Origin: Candidatus Thiocaldithrix dubininis
GTDB lineage: Bacteria; Pseudomonadota; Gammaproteobacteria; Thiotrichales; Thiotrichaceae
Assembly: GCA_029972135.1 (NCBI GenBank)
Contig: CP124755.1
Coordinates: 620,001 to 684,000, forward strand
Length of the DNA stretch: 64,000 nt
Direction: 5' to 3'
Part shown: positions 17,695 to 28,323 of the stretch, in pieces
Layout of the letters: every line of letters begins with the position of its first letter
How positions within the stretch are numbered: the first letter of the stretch is position 1
Program-made: the position numbers and the translations under genes
The notes under the pieces: model-generated
What the model was told of the DNA's origin: nothing
What the model saw: only the letters and a program-made list of their open reading frames with translations
Databases searched by the model: none

Positions 17695-18909
17695 GTGAAA
17701 TTTAGCGAATTTGACTGGAATGCCATGCCAGATGCAAAAGGGCATTTCGGCATATACGGTGGTCGGTTTATTGCCGAAACTTTAATGGAACCGATTTATG
17801 AACTTGAGCAGGCGTATAATACTTTAAAACATGATCCCGCCTTTCAAGCCGAATTTGATCGTGATTTACAATATTATGTAGGTCGCCCTAGCCCTTTATA
17901 CCTTGCCGAACGTTGGACGCGTGAATTAGGCGGCGCGAAAATCTTCTTAAAACGTGAAGATTTGAACCACACAGGCGCACATAAAATTAATAACACGATT
18001 GGTCAAGCCTTGCTCGCTAAATACATGGGTAAAACCCGTATTATCGCGGAAACCGGCGCAGGTCAGCACGGTGTGGCATCTGCCACGATTGCCGCTCGCC
18101 TAGGCTTAGAGTGCGTGGTGTATATGGGGGCGGAAGACGTACAACGTCAAGCGCCCAATGTTTACCGCATGAAATTATTAGGCGCGACCGTTGTGCCGGT
18201 AACGTCTGGCTCGAAAACCCTGAAAGATGCGTTAAACGAAGCGATGCGCGATTGGGTAACCAATGTGGACGATACCTTTTACATTATCGGTACAGTCGCA
18301 GGGCCGCATCCTTATCCGGCAATGGTACGTGATTTCCAAGCCGTGATTGGGCGTGAAGCGCGTCAGCAAATTTTGGAGCAAGACGGCAAATTGCCGGAGG
18401 CTTTAGTGGCTTGTGTGGGCGGTGGTTCAAATGCCATTGGTTTATTCCATCCGTTTTTAGCCGATGAATCGGTTGCACTGTATGGGGTAGAAGCGGCAGG
18501 GGCAGGGATTGACACCGGCAAACACGCTGCACCTTTAACTGCGGGTAAGCCCGGTGTATTACACGGTAATCGTACCTATTTAATGGAAGATAACAATGGG
18601 CAAATCATTGAAACCCATTCGATTTCTGCGGGTTTAGATTATCCGGGCGTTGGGCCTGAACATGCGTGGTTAAAAGATATTGGGCGCGCTCAGTATGTAG
18701 CGGTTACGGATGATGAAGCCATGCACGCTTTCCATGCCTTAACTCGTAAGGAAGGCATTATTCCCGCCTTAGAAAGCTCACATGCCTTGGCGTATGCTAT
18801 GAAACTTGCCCCAACATTAAGCCCTGAGCAAAGCATTATTGTGAATTTATCAGGACGTGGCGATAAGGATATTAATACGATTGCGCGTCGGGAGGGAATT
18901 ACGCTATGA
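17695..18909 (+). CDS. trpB: tryptophan synthase beta chain
   Basis: 404 residues. It condenses indole with serine to tryptophan, using PLP. The PLP lysine is Lys97 in HTGAHKINN; the AETGAGQHG and [10 protein letters not shown] phosphate-binding loops are intact. The GTG start is preceded by GCAGGG and AGGAG. It overlaps trpA by 4 bases (ATGA), consistent with translational coupling of the alpha2beta2 complex. I see no trp leader peptide or attenuator in the 116 bases upstream. Confidence 0.96.
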   Translation: MKFSEFDWNAMPDAKGHFGIYGGRFIAETLMEPIYELEQAYNTLKHDPAFQAEFDRDLQYYVGRPSPLYLAERWTRELGGAKIFLKREDLNHTGAHKINNTIGQALLAKYMGKTRIIAETGAGQHGVASATIAARLGLECVVYMGAEDVQRQAPNVYRMKLLGATVVPVTSGSKTLKDALNEAMRDWVTNVDDTFYIIGTVAGPHPYPAMVRDFQAVIGREARQQILEQDGKLPEALVACVGGGSNAIGLFHPFLADESVALYGVEAAGAGIDTGKHAAPLTAGKPGVLHGNRTYLMEDNNGQIIETHSISAGLDYPGVGPEHAWLKDIGRAQYVAVTDDEAMHAFHALTRKEGIIPALESSHALAYAMKLAPTLSPEQSIIVNLSGRGDKDINTIARREGITL

Positions 18910-19715
18910 GTCGCATTGCCAGTTGTTTAGCAAACTTAAAAGCGCAACACAAAGCCGCCTTAATTCCTTATGTTGTGGCGGGTGACCCTGAACCCGGTAT
19001 TACCGTAAACCTGATGCATGCAATGGTGCAAGCAGGCGCGAATATTATTGAATTAGGCGTACCGTTTTCTGACCCAATGGCGGACGGTTCAACCATTCAA
19101 TTAGCGCATGAACGGGCGTTGCTGCATAACACCAGCTTAAGCTCTGTGCTAGACATGGTGCGGCAATTTCGACAAACCGACAACAATACGCCTGTGGTAT
19201 TAATGGGCTATCTCAACCCAGTTGAAGTGATGGGTTATGCGGCTTTTGCCAAGGCGGCGCAAGTTGCTGGAGTCGACGGCGCATTGATTGTTGATTTGCC
19301 ACCCGAAGAGGGCGTAGACGTATTACCTGTGTTTAAACAACACGATGTCGACGCTATTTTCTTAATTTCCCCAACGACTCCCGCCAGCCGTATTCAAACC
19401 ATTGCCCAAGTGGGCAGCGGTTATTTGTATTATGTCTCGTTAAAGGGCGTAACGGGTGCGAATAGTTTGGATGTTGGCAAAGTTGCACAACGTTTAGATG
19501 AAATTCGCCATTACACTAATTTACCGGTTGGGGTTGGCTTTGGCATTAAGGACGCCGCTACTGCGCAGGCGGTGGCTCAAGTGGCCGATGCGGTAGTGGT
19601 AGGCAGCGCAATTGTCAAATTAGTAGAAGCCACACCGACCGATACGCAGGTCATTACAACGAATATTAGTCAATTACTGGCTACCATGCGTCACGCAATG
19701 GATAGCAACAGTTAG
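18906..19715 (+). CDS. trpA: tryptophan synthase alpha chain
   Basis: 269 residues. It cleaves indole-3-glycerol phosphate to indole, which is channelled to TrpB. The catalytic Glu49 and Asp60 are seen in [15 protein letters not shown], and the phosphate-binding GVGFGI loop lies near residue 210. It starts within the end of trpB and is followed 14 bases later by accD, so the trp genes and the accD-folC block are probably co-transcribed, an order also found in pseudomonads. Confidence 0.95.
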   Translation: MSRIASCLANLKAQHKAALIPYVVAGDPEPGITVNLMHAMVQAGANIIELGVPFSDPMADGSTIQLAHERALLHNTSLSSVLDMVRQFRQTDNNTPVVLMGYLNPVEVMGYAAFAKAAQVAGVDGALIVDLPPEEGVDVLPVFKQHDVDAIFLISPTTPASRIQTIAQVGSGYLYYVSLKGVTGANSLDVGKVAQRLDEIRHYTNLPVGVGFGIKDAATAQAVAQVADAVVVGSAIVKLVEATPTDTQVITTNISQLLATMRHAMDSNS

Positions 19716-19729
19716 GGGGTTACATAACA

Positions 19730-20614
19730 ATGAGTTGGTTTGAAAAATTACTACCTTCACGCATTCGTACCAATCCGGCCAATAATGAGAAAAAGTCGAT
19801 TCCTGAAGGCTTATGGCATCAATGCCCGTCTTGTCAAGCCGTGCTATATCGCGCTGAATTAGAACGAAATGAGTATGTTTGCCCAAAATGCGATCATCAT
19901 ATGCGTTTATCTGGGCGTGAGCGTTTAGAAATGTTTTTAGATGCAGACGGTCGTGAAGAAATTGGCGCAGGCATTACCCCAACCGATACGCTGAAGTTTC
20001 GTGATACCAAAAAATATAAAGATCGCTTAGTCGCGGCACAAAAAGAAACCGGCGAAAAAGATGCATTAATTACCATGAAAGGTTCTGTCTTAGGCGTGCC
20101 ATTGGTGGCTTCTGCTTTTGATTTCCGTTTTATGGGCGGTTCAATGGGGTCAGTAGTGGGTGAACGTTTTGTACGGGGTGCACAAGCTGCGATTGAAGCA
20201 GGTATTCCGTATATTTGCTTTACAGCCAGTGGTGGCGCTCGGATGCAGGAAGCTTTATTTTCCTTAATGCAAATGGCGAAAACCTCCGCTGTATTAACCA
20301 AACTAAGCGAAAAACATTTACCGTATATTTCGGTCTTAACCGACCCTACAATGGGTGGCGTATCCGCCAGTTTTGCTATGTTGGGTGATATTCAGATTGC
20401 TGAGCCTAAAGCCTTGATTGGGTTTGCAGGACCGCGTGTTATTGAACAAACCGTGCGCGAGAAGTTGCCAGAAGGTTTTCAACGCAGTGAATTCTTACAA
20501 GAAAAAGGTGCAATAGATATGATTGTACATCGTAAGGATTTGCGCCAAACCATCGCCGATATTTTAGCGATGCTGCAAAACCAAACCAGCCCTTTACCAG
20601 CGGTTGCGGCGTGA
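19730..20614 (+). CDS. accD: acetyl-CoA carboxylase carboxyltransferase subunit beta
   Basis: 294 residues. It forms the carboxyltransferase with AccA and transfers carboxylate from biotin to acetyl-CoA, the first step in fatty acid synthesis. An N-terminal Cys4 zinc ribbon (Cys32, 35, 51, 54) precedes the crotonase-like domain with SGGARMQEA and [12 protein letters not shown]. The TGA stop overlaps the GTG start of folC by 4 bases. Confidence 0.96.
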   Translation: MSWFEKLLPSRIRTNPANNEKKSIPEGLWHQCPSCQAVLYRAELERNEYVCPKCDHHMRLSGRERLEMFLDADGREEIGAGITPTDTLKFRDTKKYKDRLVAAQKETGEKDALITMKGSVLGVPLVASAFDFRFMGGSMGSVVGERFVRGAQAAIEAGIPYICFTASGGARMQEALFSLMQMAKTSAVLTKLSEKHLPYISVLTDPTMGGVSASFAMLGDIQIAEPKALIGFAGPRVIEQTVREKLPEGFQRSEFLQEKGAIDMIVHRKDLRQTIADILAMLQNQTSPLPAVAA

Positions 20615-21822
20615 GGTCATTAGCCGATTGGTTAACATGGCAGGAAGGCTTGCACTTATCTGCCATTGATTTAGGGTTAACGCGGATTCGGCAAGTTGCA
20701 GCGCGGCTGAATTTGCTCACGCCGACCGTGCCGATTGTGACGGTCGCGGGTACAAATGGCAAAGGCTCAACCTGCGCTATGTTAACGCAAGCCTTGCATT
20801 TACAAGGCTATAAGGTGGGCACGTATACCTCACCGCATATTCTGCATTACAACGAGCGCATTGCGATTAATGGGCAGCCGGTTGATGATACATTTATTTG
20901 CCAAGCCTTTGCTGCGATTGATGCCGCGCGCGCGGATATTTCCCTAACTTATTTTGAGTTTGGTACATTGGCGGCGGTTTGGTGCTTTCAACAAGCGCAA
21001 GTTGACGTTATGGTGCTGGAAGTAGGTTTAGGCGGGCGTTTAGATGCGGTCAATCTATGGGATGCTGATGTAGGGATTATTACCAGCATTGGTATCGACC
21101 ATGTGGAATGGTTAGGCAGTACCCGTGAAGCCATTGGCTATGAGAAAGCGGGCATTATGCGCGCGCATAAACCGATTGTCTGTGGTGACCCTAATCCACC
21201 CGCTAGTATTGCAGAACAAGCACAAGCGGTGGCTGCGGTGTTATATCAATACGGTCGAGATTTTAATGCAGAGGATTTGCCGCAACCGCGTTTATTGGGC
21301 GCACATCAATTACAGAATGCGGCTTGTGTGCGTGAAGGTTTGCTGCAATTAGCACCACGTTTGCCGATTAGCCTAGAGTCTATTAAACAGGGAATTGAAC
21401 AAGCACAGGTGCTGGGGCGTTTACAACGCTTGCAAACCCAGCCTGAGCTGTATATTGATGTGGCGCATAATCCACACGCTGTAAAAGAATTAGCGGAATG
21501 GCTGAAAAAAAATCCAAGCGATGGAAAATTATTCGTGATTTTTTCTATACTTGCGGATAAGGATAGTACTGGGGTCATCGACATTATGCGCCCACTGGTC
21601 GATGAGTGGGCATTAGTGCAACTAACAGGTTCGCGTGCGGTCGATATTGGGGTGTTGAAAACACAAATGTTAGCACAGGGTGTAACCGCACCAATTCAGT
21701 TATATAGTAATTTTCAAACCGCATGGGACAATGTTAAACAAGCAGCCAATACCAATGATCGCATTATTGCTTTTGGTTCGTTTTTAGTGGTTACCGGTAT
21801 GCTAACCACGTTAGAGCACTAA
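20611..21822 (+). CDS. folC: bifunctional folylpolyglutamate/dihydrofolate synthase
   Basis: 403 residues. It adds glutamate to dihydropteroate and to folates, using ATP. The Mur-ligase-type P-loop [14 protein letters not shown] lies near residue 46; the family motifs [18 protein letters not shown] and DVAHNPHA are present. The GTG start overlaps the accD stop. It is shorter than some relatives but complete at both ends. Confidence 0.93.
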   Translation: MRSLADWLTWQEGLHLSAIDLGLTRIRQVAARLNLLTPTVPIVTVAGTNGKGSTCAMLTQALHLQGYKVGTYTSPHILHYNERIAINGQPVDDTFICQAFAAIDAARADISLTYFEFGTLAAVWCFQQAQVDVMVLEVGLGGRLDAVNLWDADVGIITSIGIDHVEWLGSTREAIGYEKAGIMRAHKPIVCGDPNPPASIAEQAQAVAAVLYQYGRDFNAEDLPQPRLLGAHQLQNAACVREGLLQLAPRLPISLESIKQGIEQAQVLGRLQRLQTQPELYIDVAHNPHAVKELAEWLKKNPSDGKLFVIFSILADKDSTGVIDIMRPLVDEWALVQLTGSRAVDIGVLKTQMLAQGVTAPIQLYSNFQTAWDNVKQAANTNDRIIAFGSFLVVTGMLTTLEH

Positions 21823-21897
21823 GTTCAGTATTTCCCACACAGGATGCAAATTTTTAAAAGTTATTGAGTGTCTTAAAATTAAGGAGCATGGCATCAA

Positions 21898-22932
21898 ATG
21901 GATAATAAGGCGACCACCAAACGTATGATTGGCGCAGTTGTGCTGGTTCTTGTAGCCGCATTACTGTTAGCTTGGTTATTAAAAGGTAAAAACCGCGATT
22001 TGCAGAACGCGAATCTTAATCAACCGGCTGAAACCAAAACGATCTTAGGTTTCCCCGAAGTTTCAACGGATGCCAATGGCAAACCTATTTTAGTGCCGCA
22101 AGATAATACCGCTACAACGGCGGGAGCGGGCACTACTCTGGACGGTAGTAATGCAACACAGCCGCAAGCGATTCCAGTGGAAACAGCACCAGTAGCTACT
22201 AATACAGCAACTGCACCTGCGGCTGGTTTTGCCGTACGTCCAACTGCACCCGCACCGTCAGAAAGCCGTCAAGTGGTAGATACCGATGGGCAACTGAAAA
22301 ATGGCTTAGGCAATATGGGATCAAACGATACCAAAGCGCCGTCGACCGCTAGTACGACAACCACGACCGATTTGACCGGTACAGAAACGCAACCCTTGAA
22401 CTTGCCTAATTCCGAATCTAAAGCCACTGGCAGTCAAGCGGCTGAATCTGCGTCTAGTAAAGACCGTCCCGCTGCAAGCAGAAATACTGTTAGTGCGCCG
22501 GAAGAGAAACGCAGCCCTCGACCTGTTTTAGTGGGTGAAAAACCTGTACCAAAAGCAACAGAAACGCCTGCTAAATCAATGTCTGCTATTGAAAAAGCAG
22601 CGGCTGAGAAATCATTAGCCCTCGCTAAAGCGGAAAAAGGCGAAAAAGCTTCGGTTGTTTCTACTAAAGATAGTGAAACTACCACCGATGGTGATTATTC
22701 TATTCAATTAATGGCAAGCTCCGATAAAGCCAAAGCGGAAGAAGTACGTAAGTCTATGACGGCTGAAGGCTATAAAGTGGCTTTAGTCGAAGCCAAGGTC
22801 GATGGCAAAGCGATTTATCGTGTACGTGTAGGCGATTATCCGAAAAAAGAAGATGCAGCAGCGGCACAAGCTAAGATGAAAGAGCGTTATACTAAAAATA
22901 CGTACGTTCAAAATAGCTTTGTAACCCGATAA
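21898..22932 (+). CDS. SPOR-domain membrane protein (DedD-like)
   Basis: 344 residues. One N-terminal membrane helix (about 10-28) is followed by a long low-complexity Ala/Thr/Pro/Lys-rich periplasmic linker (about 35-265) and a C-terminal SPOR domain (about 268-340; YSIQLMASSDKAKAEEV to YRVRVGDYPKKEDA). SPOR domains bind denuded septal peptidoglycan and bring proteins to the division site. Its place between folC and cvpA is that of dedD. AAGGAG lies 11 bases before the ATG. Confidence 0.9.
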   Translation: MDNKATTKRMIGAVVLVLVAALLLAWLLKGKNRDLQNANLNQPAETKTILGFPEVSTDANGKPILVPQDNTATTAGAGTTLDGSNATQPQAIPVETAPVATNTATAPAAGFAVRPTAPAPSESRQVVDTDGQLKNGLGNMGSNDTKAPSTASTTTTTDLTGTETQPLNLPNSESKATGSQAAESASSKDRPAASRNTVSAPEEKRSPRPVLVGEKPVPKATETPAKSMSAIEKAAAEKSLALAKAEKGEKASVVSTKDSETTTDGDYSIQLMASSDKAKAEEVRKSMTAEGYKVALVEAKVDGKAIYRVRVGDYPKKEDAAAAQAKMKERYTKNTYVQNSFVTR

Positions 22933-22946
22933 TAATTGAAAATTTT

Positions 22947-23462
22947 ATGACAGCAGAAATCCTCGATTTTGGTATTCTCGTATTAATTGTGTTATCCGCG
23001 ATTATTGGCTTAATTCGAGGATTTGTTCGTGAGGCTTTATCACTTTTAACGTGGGTGGCGGCTTTTGGTTTTGCCGCTATCTACTTTAAGCCGCTAGCCC
23101 TGCATTTGCCATTTTCAGGGCAAAGTGAAGTCGTAAAATTAGGTATTTCGTTTGCGGTCATTTTTTTTACCGTATTGATTATTGGCGCAATTGTTAATCA
23201 TTTAATCTCAACGGCGATTGCGTCTATTGGTTTAGGTGGAGTCGACCATATATTAGGTGGTATCTTTGGTGTGCTTCGGGGCGGGCTAATTGTGACACTC
23301 TTGGTTTTATTATTGAGTCTAACGACGGTTTCTAAAAATGCGTGGTGGCAAGATTCTATTTTAATGCCTTGGTTTGAAAAAGCCGCTGTGGAAGTAAAGG
23401 CTATGATACCTCAGGATTTTTCTGGGTATTTTGAGCATACTCCCCAAGACGCCGCCAAGTAG
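22947..23462 (+). CDS. cvpA: CvpA family inner-membrane protein
   Basis: 171 residues with four hydrophobic segments. The start LDFGILVLIVLSAIIGLIRGFVREALSL matches the CvpA family in pattern (LIRGFxREAL). CvpA is named for colicin V production and is linked to envelope stress; its biochemical role is unclear. It sits upstream of purF as in E. coli and pseudomonads. Confidence 0.9.
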   Translation: MTAEILDFGILVLIVLSAIIGLIRGFVREALSLLTWVAAFGFAAIYFKPLALHLPFSGQSEVVKLGISFAVIFFTVLIIGAIVNHLISTAIASIGLGGVDHILGGIFGVLRGGLIVTLLVLLLSLTTVSKNAWWQDSILMPWFEKAAVEVKAMIPQDFSGYFEHTPQDAAK

Positions 23463-23499
23463 TCATTGTTTAATCGAGTATTCCTATAAATTCTTCTAG

Positions 23500-23531
23500 C
23501 AGCCAGGCATGTCGTCGTGCGTGGCTGTTTT
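23500..23531 (+). terminator. Rho-independent terminator between cvpA and purF
   Basis: CAGCCA and GCATG pair with CGTGC and TGGCTG around TCGT (23500-23527), with one mismatch, followed by TTTTAGTTTT. It lies about 38 bases after cvpA, so purF probably has its own promoter in the remaining 55 bases or depends on read-through. Confidence 0.65.
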
Positions 23532-23586
23532 AGTTTTATGGGGGTAGAATACAACGTTTCATAGCACGTGAAGTGAAGGCTGAGGT

Positions 23587-25092
23587 ATGTGCGGGATTAT
23601 CGGGATTATCGGACATGAGCCTGTGAATCAGGCGCTTTACGATGGTTTAACGGTTTTACAACATCGTGGGCAAGATGCTGCTGGAATTGTAACCAGTGAT
23701 GGTCGTAAGCTGTATTCGCGTCGGGAAAATGGTCTAGTTAAAGATGTATTTCACGAACGGCATATGCGCATGTTGCAAGGCAATATGGGGATCGGGCATG
23801 TACGCTATCCAACCGCAGGTTCTTCTTCCTCTGCGGAAGCGCAACCCTTTTATGTGAATAGCCCTTATGGGATTTCAATGGCGCATAACGGTAACTTAAC
23901 CAATGCGCATGAGCTACGTAAGGAGCTGTATTTACAGGATCGGCGGCAAATTAATACCGATTCTGATTCGGAAATTTTACTGAATATTTTTGCGCAAGAA
24001 TTACAAAGACAAAATGCTTTACACGTTACACCGGATGACATTTTTGCGGCGGTCTCGGGTGTACATCAACGTTGTAAAGGCGCATATGCAGTCGTCGCCA
24101 TGTTAACGAGAGATGGGCTAGTTGGTTTTCGTGATCCTAACGGTATCCGGCCTTTAGTGTATGGCTACCGCGATACCAATAAAGGCAAAGAGTTTATGCT
24201 GGCGTCGGAAAGTGTGGCCTTAGATACCCAAGGCTATAAACTAATTCGTGATGTTGAACCGGGTGAAGCTATTTTTATTACACCTGAAGGCAATGTTTAT
24301 ACCCGCCAATGCTCGGATAATCCTCAATACAATACCTGTATCTTTGAATACGTCTATTTTGCTCGCCCAGACTCCATTATTGATAATGTATTTGTGCAAA
24401 AAGCTCGCATGCGCATGGGGCATAAAATGGCGGAGCGTGTGTTACGCGAATGGCCGGATCATGATATTGATGTGGTTATTCCGATTCCAGATACCAGCCG
24501 TACCTCTGCGTTAGAAATGGCGTACACCCTCGGTGTGCCGTACCGTGAAGGCTTTATTAAAAATCGCTATATCGGGCGTACTTTTATCATGCCGGGGCAA
24601 GCTAAGCGTAAAAAATCCGTGCGCCAGAAGTTAAATCCCTTAGAACTGGAATTTAAGGGTAAAAACGTAATGTTGGTGGATGACTCGATTGTACGTGGTA
24701 CAACCTCGGGCGAAATTGTGCAAATGGCACGCGACGCGGGTGCGAATAAGGTTTATTTTGCTTCAGCCTCACCGGCTATCAAATTTCCGAACATATACGG
24801 TATTGATATGCCTGCCGCGAAGGAACTTATCGCGCATGAGCGAACCGAAGCAGAAGTAGCAGAAGCTATTGGCGTAGATCGCTTATTTTACTTACCGTTA
24901 GACGACTTAATTGCAGCGGTAAGCAAAGGCAATAACCGCTTAAATACATTCGATTGCTCCGTCTTTACGGGCTGTTATGTAACAGGCGAGAACAACGATT
25001 ACTTCACTGAACTAGAGGCATTACGCAATGATGAACAAAAAACCAAGCGTGAAGAAAATATGGCTGCCATTGACATTAGTGACAGCGTTTAG
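23587..25092 (+). CDS. purF: amidophosphoribosyltransferase
   Basis: 501 residues. First committed step of purine synthesis: glutamine and PRPP give phosphoribosylamine. The N-terminal nucleophile Cys2 (MCGIIGIIG) and the PRPP-binding loop [14 protein letters not shown] (about residue 363) are intact; C-terminal CSVFTGCY and other motifs match the E. coli-type enzyme. The 3' end overlaps the following L,D-transpeptidase gene by 65 bases in another frame. Confidence 0.96.
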   Translation: MCGIIGIIGHEPVNQALYDGLTVLQHRGQDAAGIVTSDGRKLYSRRENGLVKDVFHERHMRMLQGNMGIGHVRYPTAGSSSSAEAQPFYVNSPYGISMAHNGNLTNAHELRKELYLQDRRQINTDSDSEILLNIFAQELQRQNALHVTPDDIFAAVSGVHQRCKGAYAVVAMLTRDGLVGFRDPNGIRPLVYGYRDTNKGKEFMLASESVALDTQGYKLIRDVEPGEAIFITPEGNVYTRQCSDNPQYNTCIFEYVYFARPDSIIDNVFVQKARMRMGHKMAERVLREWPDHDIDVVIPIPDTSRTSALEMAYTLGVPYREGFIKNRYIGRTFIMPGQAKRKKSVRQKLNPLELEFKGKNVMLVDDSIVRGTTSGEIVQMARDAGANKVYFASASPAIKFPNIYGIDMPAAKELIAHERTEAEVAEAIGVDRLFYLPLDDLIAAVSKGNNRLNTFDCSVFTGCYVTGENNDYFTELEALRNDEQKTKREENMAAIDISDSV

Positions 25093-25735
25093 TCTAGGGG
25101 TTTGTATGGCTGAGGATTTAATGCAGCCGTTGCCATTACCTACCAATAATACACCTATGCAGCAAGCACCGCAGGCAACCCCGCCGAATGTTGCGCCCTT
25201 AATGCAGCAACTGACAGCGCGGTTTCCTACCCAATCTTTTGCAAAATTATTGATTGTGGATGCAGGCGCACAACGTATGTATTTGGTCGAGCAAGGTCAG
25301 CCAGTTGGGGGTTGGGTGATTTCTACCGCTGCGAACGGTACAGGCAGTGAGAAGGGTAGTGATAAAACCCCGCTTGGCTTACATAAAATTTCTGAAAAAA
25401 TTGGCGATGGTGCACCGTTAGGTGCAATCTTCAAAGCTCGCCAAAATACCGGTAAACAAGTTGAAATTCTGACTGCACCCGGTGCGGATAGCAAAGACGA
25501 TTATGTTACTAGCCGTATTATGTGGTTGGAAGGTTTAGAACCGGGTGTGAATAAAGGCGGTGATGTCGATTCTAAAGAACGCTATATCTATATTCACGGT
25601 ACAGGGGAAGAAGGCAAATTGGGCACGCCTGCTTCACACGGTTGTATCCGGATGAAAAATGCCGATGTGATTAATTTATTTAACCGTGTGGATGAAAATA
25701 CCCTCGTCTATATTACGCAAAATTTGGCTAACTAA
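25028..25735 (+). CDS. L,D-transpeptidase (YkuD domain), exported
   Basis: 235 residues. A signal peptide ([20 protein letters not shown]) begins within the end of purF. Starting here is supported by GAGG 9 bases upstream and because the next Met (25106) would remove the signal. The YkuD domain (about 72-230) has the catalytic signature His190 with His204-Gly-Cys206 (SHGCIRM). Such enzymes form 3-3 peptidoglycan cross-links or attach lipoproteins in the periplasm. It is inserted into the otherwise conserved purF-metZ neighbourhood. Confidence 0.88.
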   Translation: MMNKKPSVKKIWLPLTLVTAFSLGVCMAEDLMQPLPLPTNNTPMQQAPQATPPNVAPLMQQLTARFPTQSFAKLLIVDAGAQRMYLVEQGQPVGGWVISTAANGTGSEKGSDKTPLGLHKISEKIGDGAPLGAIFKARQNTGKQVEILTAPGADSKDDYVTSRIMWLEGLEPGVNKGGDVDSKERYIYIHGTGEEGKLGTPASHGCIRMKNADVINLFNRVDENTLVYITQNLAN

Positions 25736-25788
25736 TTTCCTTATTCTATTTTGCGCTTTATCAAATGTCTGCTAAGTGCTAGTTTTAC

Positions 25789-25812
25789 TGAGCAATTCAC
25801 ACGGATTGCTCA
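25789..25812 (+). other. hairpin in the leader of the DsrE-like gene
   Basis: TGAGCAAT (25789-25796) and ATTGCTCA (25805-25812) form an 8-bp stem with an 8-nt loop, 54 bases after the previous stop and 24 bases before the next ATG. No T run follows, so it may be a 5' UTR structure or a poor terminator. Confidence 0.4.
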
Positions 25813-25835
25813 ATAACAAAAGCTTGGAGGAGATT

Positions 25836-26339
25836 ATGTTAAAGCCGCTATTAGTTGCCGTTTGCTTAAGTTTAGTCAGCGTGCCGAGTTACGCTGACGA
25901 TGCCAAGTTTGATCCGGGCGTAGCCGCGCCTAAAGTTGCCAAAGATTATTATAAAGGCGCTGAACAAGTCGTTGTGCATATTAGTATGGATGGCGATGAT
26001 AAAACCTATCTAACCGCATTAGCCAATGTAAATAATTATATTAAAGCCCTAGATGCTGCTGAACAGAAAACCGATGCTGTGATTGTAATGAACGGTGACG
26101 GGTTGAAGTTATTAACCAGCGCTAAGGCAGAAGAAATGGAAAACGACGCCAAGCTGCCGAAAATGATTACAGACCTAAAAGAAAAAGGCGTTAAATTCTT
26201 AGTGTGTTACAACACACTTCTCGCCCGCAAAATTAAATTTGCCGATTTATATGATGCAAAGCCAGAAGACATTGTGCCTTCTGGTGTAGCAGAAGTGGGT
26301 CGTTTACAAGCACAGAATTATCGTTTGTTAAAACCTTAA
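25836..26339 (+). CDS. exported DsrE-family protein
   Basis: 167 residues. GGAGGAG lies just before the ATG, giving a clear signal peptide (MLKPLLVAVCLSLVSVPSYA). The mature part has a DsrE/DsrF-like fold pattern (VVVHISMDG, AVIVMNGDGLKLL, VKFLVCYNTL), with a conserved Cys in the last motif. DsrE-like proteins handle sulfur or persulfide in sulfur-oxidising bacteria, but many exported members have no known job. A sulfur link is plausible and not shown. Confidence 0.75.
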   Translation: MLKPLLVAVCLSLVSVPSYADDAKFDPGVAAPKVAKDYYKGAEQVVVHISMDGDDKTYLTALANVNNYIKALDAAEQKTDAVIVMNGDGLKLLTSAKAEEMENDAKLPKMITDLKEKGVKFLVCYNTLLARKIKFADLYDAKPEDIVPSGVAEVGRLQAQNYRLLKP

Positions 26340-26376
26340 GTGTGTTAAACGGCTAAATGCTGTACTGACTGGGTTG

Positions 26377-26403
26377 TGGGTTGTCTACAACCCAACTTTT
26401 TTT
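26377..26403 (+). terminator. intrinsic terminator directly upstream of the metZ ribosome site
   Basis: TGGGTTG (26377-26383) and CAACCCA (26388-26394) form a stem with loop TCTA, followed by AC and seven T (26397-26403). The T run ends immediately before the AGGA of metZ (26404). It may end the DsrE transcript or act as an attenuator for metZ. Confidence 0.75.
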
Positions 26404-26416
26404 AGGAAAGATAAAC

Positions 26417-27592
26417 ATGCAAGATTTAGCGTGGGAGTTTGAAACCTTAGCCATTCGTGCGGGACATGAACGCACCAATGAAAATGAACATAGTGAGGCG
26501 CTGTTTCCAACCTCCAGTTTTGTATTTAAGAATGCGGCGGAAGCGGCTGCCCGTTTTGGCGGCACTGAACCCGGCAATATTTATGCACGTTTTACTAATC
26601 CCACTGTGCGTTATTTCCAAGAGCGCCTAGCGGCATTAGAAGGTGCAGAAAGCTGTGTGGCGACAGCTTCAGGCATGAGTGCGATTTTAGCGGTCATGTT
26701 AGGCTTATTAAAAACCGGCGACCATGTGGTTTGTTCGAGCTCCGTGTTTGGCACTACGACCGTATTATTACAAACTTATATTGCGAAGTTTGGTATTGAG
26801 GTAAGTTTTGCCAAGTTAAGTGATTTAGACACATGGCAAGCGGCTTTAAAACCCAATACCCGTTTATTATTTGCCGAAACGCCCGCCAATCCGTTAACTG
26901 AGTTAGTCGATATTGCAGCCTTAGCTGACATTGCGCATCGCAATCATAGTTTATTGGTGATTGATAACTGTTTTTGTACGCCAGCCTTACAACAGCCTTT
27001 GCGTTTAGGCGCGGATATTGTGGTGCACTCGGCTACTAAATATTTAGACGGGCAGGGACGTACGTTAGGCGGTGCAGTATTAGGCAATAAAGATTTAGTG
27101 GGTAAAGACGTTTATGGTGTTCTACGCAGCGGCGGCGTTACCATGAGTCCGTTTAATGCGTGGGTATTCCTGAAAGGCTTGGAAACGTTAAAAATTCGTA
27201 TGCAAGCTCACTGTGCGAATGCGCAAATGTTGGCGGAATGGTTAACGCAGCAACCCGCAGTCAAGCAGGTATTTTATCCGGGCTTAGCCACTCATCCGCA
27301 ACACGCATTAGCCAAGCGTCAGCAGAGCGGGTTTGGCGGGGTCGTTTCATTTGAAGTCAACGGCGGACAAGAAGCCGCGTGGAAAGTGATTGACTCAACG
27401 CAAATGCTGTCGATTACCGCTAACTTAGGTGATGTGAAATCCACCATTACCCATCCTGCGACCACCACACACGGGCGCTTAACGCCTGAACAAAAAGCGC
27501 AAGCCGGTGTGAGTGATGGCTTAGTGCGCGTTTCAGTCGGCTTAGAAAATATTCAGGATATTCAACGCGATTTATTGCGCGGTTTACAATAA
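26417..27592 (+). CDS. metZ: O-succinylhomoserine sulfhydrylase
   Basis: 391 residues. A PLP enzyme of the Cys/Met metabolism family that makes homocysteine from O-succinylhomoserine and sulfide (direct sulfhydrylation). The PLP lysine is in VVHSATKYLDGQGR; the N-terminal LAIRAGHERT and the YARFTNPTV motif fit MetZ rather than MetB. The ATG at 26417 has AGGA 9 bases upstream; the upstream TTG frame falls in the terminator hairpin. Its position downstream of purF is the same as in pseudomonads. Confidence 0.9.
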   Translation: MQDLAWEFETLAIRAGHERTNENEHSEALFPTSSFVFKNAAEAAARFGGTEPGNIYARFTNPTVRYFQERLAALEGAESCVATASGMSAILAVMLGLLKTGDHVVCSSSVFGTTTVLLQTYIAKFGIEVSFAKLSDLDTWQAALKPNTRLLFAETPANPLTELVDIAALADIAHRNHSLLVIDNCFCTPALQQPLRLGADIVVHSATKYLDGQGRTLGGAVLGNKDLVGKDVYGVLRSGGVTMSPFNAWVFLKGLETLKIRMQAHCANAQMLAEWLTQQPAVKQVFYPGLATHPQHALAKRQQSGFGGVVSFEVNGGQEAAWKVIDSTQMLSITANLGDVKSTITHPATTTHGRLTPEQKAQAGVSDGLVRVSVGLENIQDIQRDLLRGLQ

Positions 27593-27616
27593 TGCAGATT
27601 CACTTATAACAAGAAT

Positions 27617-28312
27617 ATGGCAAATTTTAATACACACATTACAGTAGCAGCGGCGGGTGCAGGTTTATTATCCGTCTTGTGTCTACAAGTTGGCTTAGCT
27701 GCGCCCAAAGATGCCTTGGTGTTAGCGGTTATGGGCACAATTGGCGGCATTTTGCCGGATATTGATCTCGAACATGCCTATCCCAGCCGCATTATGTTTT
27801 CCTTGTTCGGCATTATTGCGGCTTTTCTTGCCATTTTTTCCTCGGAGAAAAATCTGTCGATAGTCGAATTGTGGGGCGTAGGCTTAGCGACTTACGCAGT
27901 GATTCGCTATCCGGTGTGGACATTATTTTATCAATATACCTCGCATCGTGGTTCGATTCATTCGATTACTGCCGCCTTATTCTTTAGCTTCTTAACGACG
28001 AGCTTCAGTTATTATATTTTAGGCAAAAGCGCATTTATGGCGTGGTTAGATGCGTTATTTGTATTCCTAGGCTTTGTCTTACATTTAACTTTAGACGAGT
28101 TATACAGCGTGGATTTTACTGACCGTAGAATCAAACGTTCATTTGGTACAGCCTTAAAATTACTGGATACGCGTAAGCCTGAGAAAGCTACCCTATTAGT
28201 CAGTTTAGTGATTGTGGCGTGGGTATTTGCTCCCAGTTCTAAACCCTTTTGGGATACGTTATTTAGCCCCGAAACGTATAAAATCATTGGGGCACGATTC
28301 TTACCGGAGTGA
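27617..28312 (+). CDS. YdjM-like inner-membrane metal-dependent hydrolase
   Basis: 231 residues with about five hydrophobic segments. Conserved His and Asp motifs of the family are seen: NTHI near the start, [10 protein letters not shown] (about residue 53), SHRGSIHSI (about 113) and [12 protein letters not shown] (about 155). These could bind metal within the membrane. E. coli YdjM is SOS-induced; no LexA box is visible here. The biochemical function is unknown. Confidence 0.8.
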   Translation: MANFNTHITVAAAGAGLLSVLCLQVGLAAPKDALVLAVMGTIGGILPDIDLEHAYPSRIMFSLFGIIAAFLAIFSSEKNLSIVELWGVGLATYAVIRYPVWTLFYQYTSHRGSIHSITAALFFSFLTTSFSYYILGKSAFMAWLDALFVFLGFVLHLTLDELYSVDFTDRRIKRSFGTALKLLDTRKPEKATLLVSLVIVAWVFAPSSKPFWDTLFSPETYKIIGARFLPE

Positions 28313-28323
28313 GATACATCATC

